Part shown: piece after piece, positions 38,263-46,425 of the stretch | Layout: the number at the start of each line of letters is the position of its first letter | Numbering within the stretch: position 1 is the first letter of the stretch | Origin: Planctomycetota bacterium | GTDB lineage: Bacteria; Planctomycetota; Phycisphaerae; Phycisphaerales; SM1A02 | NCBI GenBank assembly: GCA_022568135.1 | Contig: JADFFQ010000001.1 | Coordinates: 1 to 64,000, forward strand | Direction: 5' to 3' | Length of the DNA: 64,000 bases | Translations under genes and position numbers: made by a program | The notes under the pieces: generated by a model | Seen by the model: the letters and a program-made list of their open reading frames with translations, nothing else | Databases searched by the model: none | What the model was told of the DNA's origin: nothing

Positions 38263-39625
38263 GCTTCGGGCAAACAGCCGTTGCAGCCAATATCTAGGTA
38301 GCGGGGGCGTCAAATTCTTGTGTCATGCAGCTGGCGCGATCACGCGAATCCTTCCTCACACGCAGGTATCTGCGTGGACCGAGGTGGCTTGGGAGCGTCC
38401 CTACGCCCGTTGGACGTCGAGCGACCGGCGCGGAATACGCGTCTCGATCCCAATCGGCGACCGGGAGGCCCGAGTCGCAAGGAGTGTGTCTTCGGAGGTT
38501 ACCAGACGCCGGGTACCCAGCGGCGTTGGGAGCATCGGGCGAACGTTAGACTTGCGCGAGCAAGATATTTGCCGTCGAGTGGCGGAACGCGTGTCAAGCG
38601 TGCTGGGCGGGACGAATGCGGCGCCCGCCTCCGTCTCTCTATCCGCGCTTCGCGCGGCCTTCGATGAGCAAGTTGTAGCCGCACACATCAAAGCGCACCA
38701 TGGTCTTGATATCAACATTGCTGATGTTCTTGGGTCGATCCACGAACTCGCCGAGCAAACCTACGAGAACAAATCGCTGGCGTTCGGTTGCTTAATTGAT
38801 CCCAATTGGGTAGTGGACGGGGAGGCTGTATTTCCAAGCACGATGTTGGAGTCCAAGAAGTATCGCGCTCTTTCCGACGGCTTCAAGACCGCATATCACG
38901 TAGCAACGGGCGGGCATCTCCTTGGCTTTGTTGACCTTGAGAACTTCGATCGTAGAAAGCTCGGCGCGAGACACTACTTCCCTGAGTGGTGCGAAGACAT
39001 CGCAAAGGCGAGTCGCGGTGGTCGTTGTGGCATCTCCTTGACTCGCAACGGCGAGATCCTCGTCTTTGACGAGGGAAGCCTCCGGTTTAGTTACCGCTTT
39101 GGTAGGTGGCAGTACTGGAATCATTCGCATCTCGTGGACTTGCTTCGGAATCTCACAAGGGTACAGAGGGTTCCGACTGAGCGCGTGAGCACAGTCGCTG
39201 CTGCAGTCTATCGTGTGGCTCTTGATGTCTCGTTCCGGCGCACGGGAGCGCTGTTCGTGATTCTCCGAAATGAGAGGAACCTCCGAAAGGTGGTGCGGCG
39301 CGGCGATGCCATCAACGACCGGAGGAGGGAAACGATCGACAAGCAGTTCGATGACGCCCTTCCAGCCGGCACGATCCAATCCTTGCCAAGAGGCGTAATC
39401 GCTGAGATTGCGGCCTTGGATGGAGCGATCGTGATGAACAATCGGGGCCAAATCTTGGCTTACGGAGCTGTTCTGAATCCGCAGAAAAAGGGGCGGATTT
39501 CGCGCGCTGAAGGCAGTCGAACTAAGGCAGCAATCGGGGCGTCACACTACGGCCTTGCGGTGAAAGTCAGCGCGGATGGAGACATTACGGTGTACCACCA
39601 AGGCAACAGGTTCATCTCCGTCTGA
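38240..39625 (+). CDS. DAC (diadenylate cyclase, DisA_N) domain protein with N-terminal sensor
   Basis: Up to 461 residues; the start is uncertain because the first ~95 codons lie next to an IS terminus and look less protein-like. The middle part (~125-320) resembles sensor regions paired with diadenylate cyclases (GISLTRNGEILVFDEGSLRF, then WNHSHLVDLLRNL). The C-terminal ~140 residues are a DAC domain: the DGA motif (AALDGAIVMNNRGQILAYGA) is intact, but the RHR motif reads GSRTKAA. The domain makes c-di-AMP from two ATP in known members. Altered RHR may change activity or nucleotide. Neighbouring nuclease-fold gene suggests a signalling-defence link, as inference. Confidence 0.72.
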   Translation: MGPIFNRVLRANSRCSQYLGSGGVKFLCHAAGAITRILPHTQVSAWTEVAWERPYARWTSSDRRGIRVSIPIGDREARVARSVSSEVTRRRVPSGVGSIGRTLDLREQDICRRVAERVSSVLGGTNAAPASVSLSALRAAFDEQVVAAHIKAHHGLDINIADVLGSIHELAEQTYENKSLAFGCLIDPNWVVDGEAVFPSTMLESKKYRALSDGFKTAYHVATGGHLLGFVDLENFDRRKLGARHYFPEWCEDIAKASRGGRCGISLTRNGEILVFDEGSLRFSYRFGRWQYWNHSHLVDLLRNLTRVQRVPTERVSTVAAAVYRVALDVSFRRTGALFVILRNERNLRKVVRRGDAINDRRRETIDKQFDDALPAGTIQSLPRGVIAEIAALDGAIVMNNRGQILAYGAVLNPQKKGRISRAEGSRTKAAIGASHYGLAVKVSADGDITVYHQGNRFISV

Positions 39626-39716
39626 GGACACAAGTCGAGCGGTCATGTGGGGACGCAATCTGGACAACGATGGTGACGTCGTATGGTTTCATCATTCACC
39701 TACCGCCCGCACGCTA

Positions 39717-39980
39717 TCACATCCCAAAGAGCTGCCTTGCGTACTTCTGATAGCGGGGATCGTCATGGATCATTGGGCGGGGGTTTCTGATGAGGGTCAC
39801 CTTCACTGGTTCGGATGGTCCCTGCCCGGCCGCGGAGACCGCCATTTCCAACGCATCCGGCCCGTCGTCGTGTGCGCCTAGCGGGAAATACCGCAGCTGA
39901 TCCACCAGCGTGTTGTGCCGGCGCGAGAGACGCAGCGTGCCCGAGCTGATCAGCGGTTGGAGGCTCTGAATGCGACCCCG
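39717..39980 (-). pseudogene. phage terminase large-subunit C-terminal remnant
   Basis: The minus frame contains GRIQSLQPLISSGTLRLS and GAHDDGPDALEMAVSAAG and ends KYARQLFGM. It aligns with GRIQALQP and AHDDGPDALEMAV of the intact terminase at 50125-51756, but is a different lineage. It is cut at 39980, exactly where the MITE starts, so insertion destroyed it. Confidence 0.8.
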
Positions 39981-40162
39981 TATGGGTCCAATATTCAGCC
40001 CAACTGCAAATCGCACTGTGCCAAGAGCTTGGATTTGCTGGCGACGGGTCGTTTGTGGCCCGAATCTGGCGCGCATGCGATGGGCTGCGGAGATGAGGTT
40101 CACACCGCCTTGAAGCTCCTGACGCATCACGACTTCGGCTTGGGCTGACTTTTGGACCCATA
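39981..40162. mobile_element. MITE-like element, copy 2
   Basis: TATGGGTCCAATATTCAGCC at the left and its inverted form (GACTTTTGGACCCATA) at the right give imperfect terminal repeats of ~45 bp. 182 bp, no gene. It interrupts the terminase remnant and abuts the IS at 40203. Confidence 0.85.
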
Positions 40163-40202
40163 CTACGGTGATCGAGTCGAGATGCGCCCCCGCGCGACCT
40201 CA

Positions 40203-41012
40203 TATGGTTCCAAAACTCAGGCGAGCTCTAAACGAGCACGTACCAGAGCGATGGCCGAAGAGAACAAGAGTTGGGGTTACCGACGGATCCAAGGCGCGCT
40301 GGCGAATCTCGGACATCGTGTGGGCCGAAGCACGGTGAGACGGATCCTCAGGGAGCACGGTATTGATCCTGCGCCGGAGCGTCGCAAGCGTCTTCCCTGG
40401 AAGACCTTCCTGCGCGCACATTGGGGAGCGATCGCGGCCGCCGACTTCTTCACCGTCGAGATCTGGACGCGGACCGGGCTCACGCGCTACTTCGTGTTCT
40501 TCGTGATGGATCTGGCAACACGGAAGATCGAAGTTGCGGGGATCACGGCCGCGCCGAACGGAGTCTGGATGACACAGATCGCCCGGAATCTGACGGATGT
40601 TGCCATCGGCTTCCTATCGGACCATCGATATCTGATCTGCGATCGCGATCCTTTATATACGCGGGAGTTCCGCGAAACGCTGCGAGCGGCGGGGGTCACG
40701 CCAGTCAGACTCGCGCCTCGAAGTCCGGACCTCAACGCCTACGCGGAGCGGTTCGTCCGATCCATCAAAGAGGAGTGCTTGGACAAGCTAATCGTCATCG
40801 GCGAGCGGCATCTGCGCATGGCGATCAGTGAGTACGTCGAGCATTATCACGCGGAGCGGAATCACCAGGGACTCGAGAACGCGCTCATCGCTCCGGCGTC
40901 GGAAGTGGGGGAGTTGTCCGGACCGGTGCTTCGGCGCGAACGGCTCGGCGGGATGCTGAATTACTACCACCGGAAAGCGGCATAATGTGTTGCGTTGAGT
41001 ATTGGACCCCTA
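40203..41012 (+). mobile_element. integrase-type insertion sequence, 5'-shortened
   Basis: Left end TATGGTTCCAAAACTCAG and right end GAGTATTGGACCCCTA form imperfect inverted repeats. The 810-bp unit holds one transposase gene lacking the N-terminal third found in relatives. Relics of the family are at 13797, 17926, 44115, 51905 and 63174. Confidence 0.75.
40251..40985 (+). CDS. integrase-core (DDE) transposase
   Basis: 244 residues from [17 protein letters not shown]; the frame stays open upstream into the MITE but that part is not conserved. DDE residues: Asp in [11 protein letters not shown], Asp in CDRDPLYT, Glu in [10 protein letters not shown], followed by [11 protein letters not shown]. 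The last residues are [10 protein letters not shown]. Relatives of ~350 residues carry an N-terminal HTH and coiled coil that are missing, so this copy may be inactive or need help in trans. Confidence 0.9.
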   Translation: MAEENKSWGYRRIQGALANLGHRVGRSTVRRILREHGIDPAPERRKRLPWKTFLRAHWGAIAAADFFTVEIWTRTGLTRYFVFFVMDLATRKIEVAGITAAPNGVWMTQIARNLTDVAIGFLSDHRYLICDRDPLYTREFRETLRAAGVTPVRLAPRSPDLNAYAERFVRSIKEECLDKLIVIGERHLRMAISEYVEHYHAERNHQGLENALIAPASEVGELSGPVLRRERLGGMLNYYHRKAA

Positions 41013-41032
41013 CGGGGGCAGCAAAGTCAAGA

Positions 41033-41064
41033 GCAAGAGAAAGGCTCCTCCGAACGGAGGAGCC
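41033..41064 (-). terminator. intrinsic terminator, minus strand
   Basis: GGCTCCTCC (41043-41051) and GGAGGAGCC (41056-41064) form a perfect 9-bp stem with a 4-base loop. On the minus strand it is followed by TTTCTCTT. No intact gene precedes it; it may have served the broken gene at 41368. Confidence 0.65.
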
Positions 41065-41367
41065 TAATCATTGGTTCGCCCGACTCCCGAGCCCTTGCTA
41101 GTTGGGAATCACGGTGATTCTTGGCTAGCGACCATCGTAGGCCGCGAGTTTCTCCGCCATTGTCGGGCAACGTGCGCACCGTTACCGCCGCGCTCAATAA
41201 GGTCTCGGGATGGCGATGGAAAGGCAGCGGTGCTTACCGAAAAAAGGAGCATTCGGCTCCTCCTTTCTGACCGGTGTAGTCACCCGGTCACAGAGGTGGT
41301 TGGGATTATGGCCCACCGATTTCGTCGTTGGCGCAGGTCTGCCGAGAACCGAATCTTGGTGAGCATT
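41065..41367. other. 303 bp without a gene; weak second hairpin
   Basis: GGAGC/GGCTCC with a short loop near 41246-41262 recalls the terminator at 41043. Otherwise nothing is recognised. Confidence 0.3.
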
Positions 41368-41568
41368 CACTCGACCAGCTCATCCAGGAACCGCTGGTAG
41401 CGCTCGTCCCGCTTGGCGGCCAGGCCGGTCCGACACACCGAAGAAGTCCAGTGGGCGGGCCTGCTTGGCCTGGCGGGCGAGCACCCCGATCACTTCGATT
41501 CGCTCACCCTCGAGGCCGGCCAGAGGCGTGCCGATGCGCTCCCCGCGTGTGCCAACTGTGAACTGGCG
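41368..41568 (-). pseudogene. frameshifted gene remnant, unknown
   Basis: One frame reads GERIGTPLAGLEGERIEVIG and ARQAKQARPLDFFGV; the continuation is protein-like only in the next frame (TGLAAKRDERYQRFLDEL), ending at a stop. The shift lies near 41433. Family unknown. Confidence 0.35.
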
Positions 41569-41575
41569 GCGCTGC

Positions 41576-41696
41576 CGCGGCGGCCGCCGAGCGCGGGCTC
41601 ACTGACGATCCGACCACGTCTTGGCATTTGTGTTTCACGTGGCTCGGGCGAGTTGCCGTCGAGTGATTGATGTGGGCGCGAGCAATGGTGGTACAC
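41576..41696 (-). pseudogene. transposase C-terminal relic
   Basis: HCSRPHQSLDGNSPEPRETQ and onward, near-identical to 17523-17690. The surrounding gene is lost. Confidence 0.65.
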
Positions 41697-41814
41697 GACG
41701 CTTCATGCGGCAGCCTCTACGGAGTGAGTGACTGCCGAGGGACAGAGTTACCACAAACCGTGTTTCAACTCCGGTCGCTCTCGAGCAGCTCATTGACGTT
41801 GGACACGCTGGTCG

Positions 41815-42870
41815 CTAGCCCTTCCCAAGTCGGTCAAGCATCCGCACCAGACGCTTGATCTCCTCTGGGTCGGTGATCTCGACATAGTACTTGGAGCACT
41901 CCCTCTTCTGACCAATCTCAGCCTGGATTAGTGTACCGTGCTGATACGATTCAAGAAGAATCCAGGTCACATCATCGCCCTCAACTGCCTTGCAGAAGTA
42001 CGAGAACACTAGCGAAGGACAGAAGTAGAATTTGCCCGGTTCTATGACCGTATCGAACCCATGCGGCACCCGACCCTTGGGTATCGTCTTCGTGGTTCCC
42101 TCGATCTCGTCTTTGAGCTGATACGACTGATAGACACCTGGGATATCCAGGAAGGGATGCGTAGCAGTTCTTGCTGATACCCAGCGGCACCTGAAAGACA
42201 GACTCTTGACACTCAACAGCTCGTCGCGGTCTGGCAACTCTATGGTCGACCCAGCTGGGAAGTTGCACGTCAGCGTCGTCTCCTCATCAGACAGCAACCC
42301 GATTCTGTGCTGAATGCCAGCGTTCACCACAGTCATCAGCGATTCACTCGTCTTCCCGTCGCTAGCCACACCCTTCCTCAACAGGTACGGGAGTTGCCCT
42401 TTGTCCTCCGGCAGACGTACTTCCGAGCCCTCTGGAGCTTCCACCCTGATGTCATATATGTTCACCGCCTGAATGAGCTGCTCACTGAGCAACTCCGGCG
42501 GAAGATCTTCTACCTCTTTGAGTGTCAGCAGCGTGACGGCGTGACGCCTGGCAACGTCACGACACCCGCTCTGGAAGCCACTGGATGACACCATGATCGC
42601 CTTGTTCGCGAGTACATCTGCAGCCTTCGTAACGAATGCCTCCACTTCATCGATGGATATTTTACGGCGCTCATCCTTGCACTCGATGACAGACAAGTAC
42701 TTGTGCAGCCCATACTCGAACCGAATCGTCACATCAAACTGGCGGCCGTTGATGAAGTCGTTCCAGGCGACCTGAGCACCCTCAGTCTCCGCATGGTGGA
42801 TTGCAGCAACGACTCTCTCAAAGCGACGCCATTTCCTGTCCTGACCAGCTGTCATGGTGCGGCTCTCCAC
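41815..42870 (-). CDS. Mrr-type restriction-endonuclease-like protein
   Basis: 351 residues (or 346 from MTAGQDRKW). The N-terminal ~125 residues are an Mrr_cat/PD-(D/E)xK domain: WRRFERVVAAIHH, Asp46 in RQFDVTIR, Glu63-Cys-Lys65 in SVIECKDE, then AIMVSSSGFQSGCRDVA. The C-terminal ~220 residues are unassigned and may recognise the target. Many such solitary nucleases cut methylated or foreign DNA. It lies 67 bp downstream of an XRE regulator gene on the same strand, so the two may be cotranscribed, next to a GIY-YIG-RAMA gene. Confidence 0.85.
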   Translation of the reverse strand: MESRTMTAGQDRKWRRFERVVAAIHHAETEGAQVAWNDFINGRQFDVTIRFEYGLHKYLSVIECKDERRKISIDEVEAFVTKAADVLANKAIMVSSSGFQSGCRDVARRHAVTLLTLKEVEDLPPELLSEQLIQAVNIYDIRVEAPEGSEVRLPEDKGQLPYLLRKGVASDGKTSESLMTVVNAGIQHRIGLLSDEETTLTCNFPAGSTIELPDRDELLSVKSLSFRCRWVSARTATHPFLDIPGVYQSYQLKDEIEGTTKTIPKGRVPHGFDTVIEPGKFYFCPSLVFSYFCKAVEGDDVTWILLESYQHGTLIQAEIGQKRECSKYYVEITDPEEIKRLVRMLDRLGKG

Positions 42871-42937
42871 GTACTGACAGTCCGTAGTTTACAAGCGATG
42901 CCCCGGGCGTCGGCATGTTGATGATTCGGCGGTTGGC

Positions 42938-43177
42938 CTACTTGCCAGCCACTCGCATGATTGCTTCCGATGGATCGAAGCCGCAAGCTTTGCACCAGCG
43001 GACCATTTCGACCGGATCGATCCGCCGGTTGCCCGTCTCCGTCTTGTATACGAACGAGTGGGGACGCTTCAGCTTGCGAGCCAGCTCTCGCTGGGTGAGA
43101 TCGGCCTGCAAACGCCACTCTCGTAGCAGCTTACACAGCCTCCGGTATGCGGGGTCATGCTGCGCCTTTGTGCCCAT
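42938..43177 (-). CDS. small XRE-family regulator (module A)
   Basis: 79 residues with one HTH: LTQRELARKLKRPHSFVYKT ETGNRRID. The size and layout recall controller (C) proteins of restriction systems. The upstream region (43180-43229) has nested inverted repeats overlapping its own promoter and that of the divergent GIY-YIG-RAMA gene. 50% similar to the module B regulator at 46062, sharing TQREL, RP.S.VY and ETGNRR. Confidence 0.88.
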   Translation of the reverse strand: MGTKAQHDPAYRRLCKLLREWRLQADLTQRELARKLKRPHSFVYKTETGNRRIDPVEMVRWCKACGFDPSEAIMRVAGK

Positions 43178-43179
43178 CC

Positions 43180-43229
43180 TGGGCGCACGCTAGACTGCCC
43201 GAAGGGTGCGCCCAGTTGGGGCGCAGTCT
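43180..43229. promoter_or_regulatory. inverted-repeat operator of module A
   Basis: TGGGCGCAC (43180-43188) and GTGCGCCCA (43206-43214) are perfect inverted repeats; TGCGCCCA and TGGGGCGCA overlap as a second palindrome (43207-43225); AGACTGC (43192-43198) and GCAGTCT (43223-43229) form a third. The cluster starts three bases before the XRE start codon and lies between the divergent genes. Confidence 0.65.
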
Positions 43230-43308
43230 GAGGAACGGAGCGATCCCTGATTCTGGAGCCACGACGATCGTGCTGCGGACCTGAGAAGCGTTCAACGGAG
43301 CCCCGACC

Positions 43309-44019
43309 GTGATCAAGGGTACCCACTTGGTTTGCCAGCATCTGGAGAACATCTCGGCGAAGGTGCTGGAGGACTACCAGGGGATCATTCGAGAATACAT
43401 CCGGCGCAGGCACGGCATCTATGCGCTGTACAAGAAGGACAGGCTGTACTACGTCGGCCTGGCGAGCAACCTTCGGGTGCGCCTGAAGCAGCATCTGAAG
43501 GATCGACACAAGGGCCTGTGGGATCGTTTCAGTGTGTACCTGGTCATCGACGACGGTCACATCAAGGAGCTCGAGTCACTTGTGCTGCGGATCGTCAGGC
43601 CGACGGGCAACCGCCTGATCGGGCGCTTCCAGCGATCGGAGAATCTGGGCAAGAGACTGACTCAGGATATCCGCAAACACCACCGCAAGGAGCTTCAGTT
43701 GCTCGTCGGTCGCAAGGCGAAGCCCAGCAGCCGCAAGAAACGCAAACGGCAACCCCAGCCATCGACCCAAGGTGGTCGATCAAAGGCGGTTCTGGCCACA
43801 TACATTGAGGGCCCACTGAAACTGCGCGCCAACCACAAGGGAAGGACGGTCCGAGCGACGGTGCACCGAGATGGATGGATCAGCTACGAGGGGGATCTGT
43901 ACAGGTCGCCATCAGCCGCGGCGCAGGCCGTCGTGGGACGAAGCTGCAACGGCTGGAGCTTCTGGTCGTACGAGATGGCGCCGGGTGGCTGGGCGCGCTT
44001 GCAGGAGTTGAGGCGATAG
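43309..44019 (+). CDS. GIY-YIG nuclease fused to a RAMA domain (module A)
   Basis: 236 residues from a GTG with GGAG eight bases upstream. The GIY-YIG domain: GIY (36-38), YVG (48-50), Arg56, Glu89 and Asn101 are all in place. A Lys/Arg-rich linker (~130-155) leads to a C-terminal RAMA domain (RANHKGRTVRATVHRDGWIS, then SCNGWSFWSYE). RAMA occurs with adenine methylases and restriction enzymes and is thought to read modified DNA. The protein could cut DNA according to its modification. Divergent from the XRE regulator with a shared operator. Confidence 0.88.
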   Translation: MIKGTHLVCQHLENISAKVLEDYQGIIREYIRRRHGIYALYKKDRLYYVGLASNLRVRLKQHLKDRHKGLWDRFSVYLVIDDGHIKELESLVLRIVRPTGNRLIGRFQRSENLGKRLTQDIRKHHRKELQLLVGRKAKPSSRKKRKRQPQPSTQGGRSKAVLATYIEGPLKLRANHKGRTVRATVHRDGWISYEGDLYRSPSAAAQAVVGRSCNGWSFWSYEMAPGGWARLQELRR

Positions 44020-44114
44020 ATCTGGACCGCCCGTTTGTGCCGACTCCCGATGCGCATCAGTGTGCTGGCCAACTCTCGCCAGCGACCTTGGGGGGCGTGC
44101 TCCCTCACGGCGTC

Positions 44115-44265
44115 CTCTTCCGGAGTCTGGATGACACAGATCGCCCGGAATCTGACGGGTGTGGCCATCGGCCTTCGATCGGACCATCGATACCTGATTT
44201 GCGATCGCGATCCTCTATATGCGCGTGAGTTCCGCGAAACGCTGCGAGCGGCGGGGGTGACCGTG
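44115..44265 (+). pseudogene. integrase-core transposase relic
   Basis: About 48 codons ([37 protein letters not shown]) ~90% identical to the IS at 40203. Both ends are lost. Confidence 0.8.
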
Positions 44266-44275
44266 GCACGCCGTC

Positions 44276-45094
44276 CTACGCAGCGAGGCTGTCGTTCACA
44301 GGCGGGTCATCCGAGATCGATAAGCCGTAGGAGCACCAGTGATGGAATGCCCCCTTGAGTTGGATATCAGTGTCCCGCAACCAACCACGGGCGAGCTTCT
44401 CTGGATCGGCCGGTATCTCAGCTCCAAGAGTGACAGACTTGACCATCCCTGCTTCCAGCTCCCTAGCGCCACGACCTTTCTCAACGTCAATCACCCTCCA
44501 TTCATTCTCGTATGCCCAGCACTCACTCTTGGTGAGTAGAGTAGCAATCCACTTTTCTTTGTCGGATGTGTCAAACCAGTTGAACTCCGCCATGTCTCTG
44601 CTGTAGTGCACTTTCCGTGTTCGTCGTCGCCACTCTCGATGACTCTCTAGATCGAACTCAATACAGATGCCACGGTGCCCATCTGCATAGTGCGACCACA
44701 TCAGATAGTTGTCGTTCGCAGTACCCAAGCACAGCATCGCGTGATCGGACCGGATCTTGTTCCGGATCGAGCGGCGCACGAGCACGTCCAATTCAGCATG
44801 GAGTCTCGGTTCATTCAACATCCCCGACACGTACGCATCCACTTCTGCGGCTTGACATCGAGGGCGTTCCTGCTCAACGATCTTGCGATAGAGCTCCCGA
44901 ATCTGGTAGAGCGTGCCGTCGAAAGAAACGTTGAAGTGAGACTCCTGAGGGTCGTTGAACTGATCGGGCGAGGAGAACCAGATCGATTCGCCCTGCACGA
45001 TCTGTCTGGTCCATTCGATCTGTTCATCATTCGCAAGCGGCACGTATTTGAAGAGTGGTGGAATCGCTCCAGCGGGTGGATCGTCGAACAGCAT
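44276..45094 (-). CDS. DUF2971 protein
   Basis: 272 residues from MLFDDPPAG, with GGAGGAG upstream. The family pattern LFKYVPL, SIWFSSPDQFNDPQES and MLCLGTANDNYLMWSHYADG is clear, with YENEWRVI near the end. DUF2971 proteins are of unknown biochemical role and are often found in phage-defence neighbourhoods. It stands alone between IS relics. Confidence 0.85.
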   Translation of the reverse strand: MLFDDPPAGAIPPLFKYVPLANDEQIEWTRQIVQGESIWFSSPDQFNDPQESHFNVSFDGTLYQIRELYRKIVEQERPRCQAAEVDAYVSGMLNEPRLHAELDVLVRRSIRNKIRSDHAMLCLGTANDNYLMWSHYADGHRGICIEFDLESHREWRRRTRKVHYSRDMAEFNWFDTSDKEKWIATLLTKSECWAYENEWRVIDVEKGRGARELEAGMVKSVTLGAEIPADPEKLARGWLRDTDIQLKGAFHHWCSYGLSISDDPPVNDSLAA

Positions 45095-45413
45095 GATCGC
45101 ACTCCTCCGAAAGGGTCGGCGTGATCTCCAGGCAGTTGGAGCCCCAACGGTTGCGGCTCCCCAACGTTCCATATCGACCTCACCAGCTCATCGCGCCACA
45201 TCCATTCTGGGGGGCAGGCGACGCTTCGACTGCGGCAGTCTACTCAATGCCACAACCAAATCCCAAGCTCTTGACGCATCACGGCTTTGGCTTGTGCTGA
45301 CTGTTGGACCCATTCGAGGTCGGACAGCCGTGGGCGAATCAAGCCGACAGCGAGTTAGCAACTTCCCGGCGGTGGCGCCGAATCCGAGGGATTAGACGCT
45401 GGGCTACTCTAGA
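45095..45413. other. 319-bp spacer with a MITE fragment
   Basis: 45262-45314 (AAGCTCTTGACGCATCACGG ... TTGGACCCATTCG) is the right end of the MITE family. The remainder shows no gene. Confidence 0.6.
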
Positions 45414-45899
45414 CTAATCGCTGGGTTTGAATAGCGCACCCGACTTCCACTGATGGAAGGTGTCTTCGTAGTCGGTGAGCCAGCTAACTTGTCGAGCCGT
45501 CACATCCCGGACAGCGATCGCGTTCATCGTGACCGACGAAACCACCCCACCGAAGAGGTTGGTGCCGGACACCGCGGGTCCGATCTTTCCCAGGACCCTT
45601 ACCTTGTGGTCCTTAACCACTGGGATCTTCGTATCGGGATAGACCACGATCAAAGACGGCCCTCCGAACTGAGTGGAGTCGTCGTAGGTGATCATCTGGA
45701 AGACGAGCTTGCCACCTTCTTCGGCGGCTTGGATGACGCGGCCCTGAAACGCGTACAACTTGTTCGTGTACCGCGCGGGATTCCGCTCGATTTGGTTGAG
45801 TGTTTCCACCGAGAATGTTCGGTAGCTAGCGCTCGCGGTGCAGCCACAGAGCGCGAGGCCGATGGCGAGGATCGGTGTATGTCGGATCAGCATTGGCAT
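45414..45899 (-). CDS. putative lipoprotein, 161 aa
   Basis: Starts MPMLIRHTPILAIG with AGGAGG six bases upstream. Signal with lipobox LALCGC (Cys19). The mature part (residues ~30-135) reads like an OB-fold lipoprotein: RYTNKLYAFQGRVIQAAEE, LIVVYPD, DHKVRVLGKIG. Slp or tRNA_anti-like folds share this pattern. Outer-membrane or periplasmic; function unknown. Confidence 0.7.
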   Translation of the reverse strand: MPMLIRHTPILAIGLALCGCTASASYRTFSVETLNQIERNPARYTNKLYAFQGRVIQAAEEGGKLVFQMITYDDSTQFGGPSLIVVYPDTKIPVVKDHKVRVLGKIGPAVSGTNLFGGVVSSVTMNAIAVRDVTARQVSWLTDYEDTFHQWKSGALFKPSD

Positions 45900-46013
45900 G
45901 GCAGCCTCCTTTTCAGCGTGGGGTGGAGCCCAGACGGAACGGTCAAACGTCCCCACGGGCTGACCGATTCAGGACCAGGGCTGGCCGGTGGGGCGGAACG
46001 CCGCTGCACTGTG

Positions 46014-46038
46014 CCTTGACACGCAACACGTGTCAAGG
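46014..46038. promoter_or_regulatory. perfect inverted-repeat operator of module B (XRE side)
   Basis: CCTTGACACG, a 5-base spacer and CGTGTCAAGG: a perfect 10+10 bp palindrome ending 23 bp before the XRE start codon. The TTGACA inside may also be its -35 box. The same half-site recurs at 47566-47589. Confidence 0.8.
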
Positions 46039-46061
46039 CAACATGCCGTCAAAGTACGGGC

Positions 46062-46307
46062 ATGCCGCGCAAGGCCCAGCATGCCCGCGACTATCGCTCC
46101 GTCCCGACCTTCCTCCGCGGATTGCGCGAGAAGGCCGGGCTGACCCAGCGCGAGCTTGGCCAGCGGCTGGGACGGCCCCAGTCATGGGTGTACAACTGCG
46201 AGACCGGCAACCGACGCGTGGACGTGGCGGAGTTCGCACGGTGGTGCGAGGCATGCGAGGCCACCCCGACGGCTGGTTTCGCGCGCTGGCTGAAGCACCG
46301 ACGGTGA
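46062..46307 (+). CDS. small XRE-family regulator (module B)
   Basis: 81 residues, HTH: LTQRELGQRLGRPQSWVYNC then ETGNRRVDVAE. Paralogous in design to the module A regulator at 42938. Autoregulation is likely given the palindrome just upstream. It converges on the HSDR_N-RAMA gene, whose promoter carries the same half-sites, so it probably controls both. Confidence 0.9.
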   Translation: MPRKAQHARDYRSVPTFLRGLREKAGLTQRELGQRLGRPQSWVYNCETGNRRVDVAEFARWCEACEATPTAGFARWLKHRR

Positions 46308-46425
46308 CGCCGCGATCCCAGCCCGTGGCCACGGCTTGACGACCGGGAGAGGCTCAGCGGTAGCGTTGGGGTTCGAGCCGGCGTCGACGGCCACCTCAGT
46401 TTGCGCGGAGCGGCCGGGCCGTCAC

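Noticed and set aside
41065-41240. Small RNA between two hairpins
   Set aside because: The second hairpin is weak and no promoter could be identified; kept only as a spacer note.
46332-46382. tRNA-like words (GGCTCAGCGGTAGC, GGGTTCGAGCC)
   Set aside because: No anticodon arm or acceptor stem can be formed around them.
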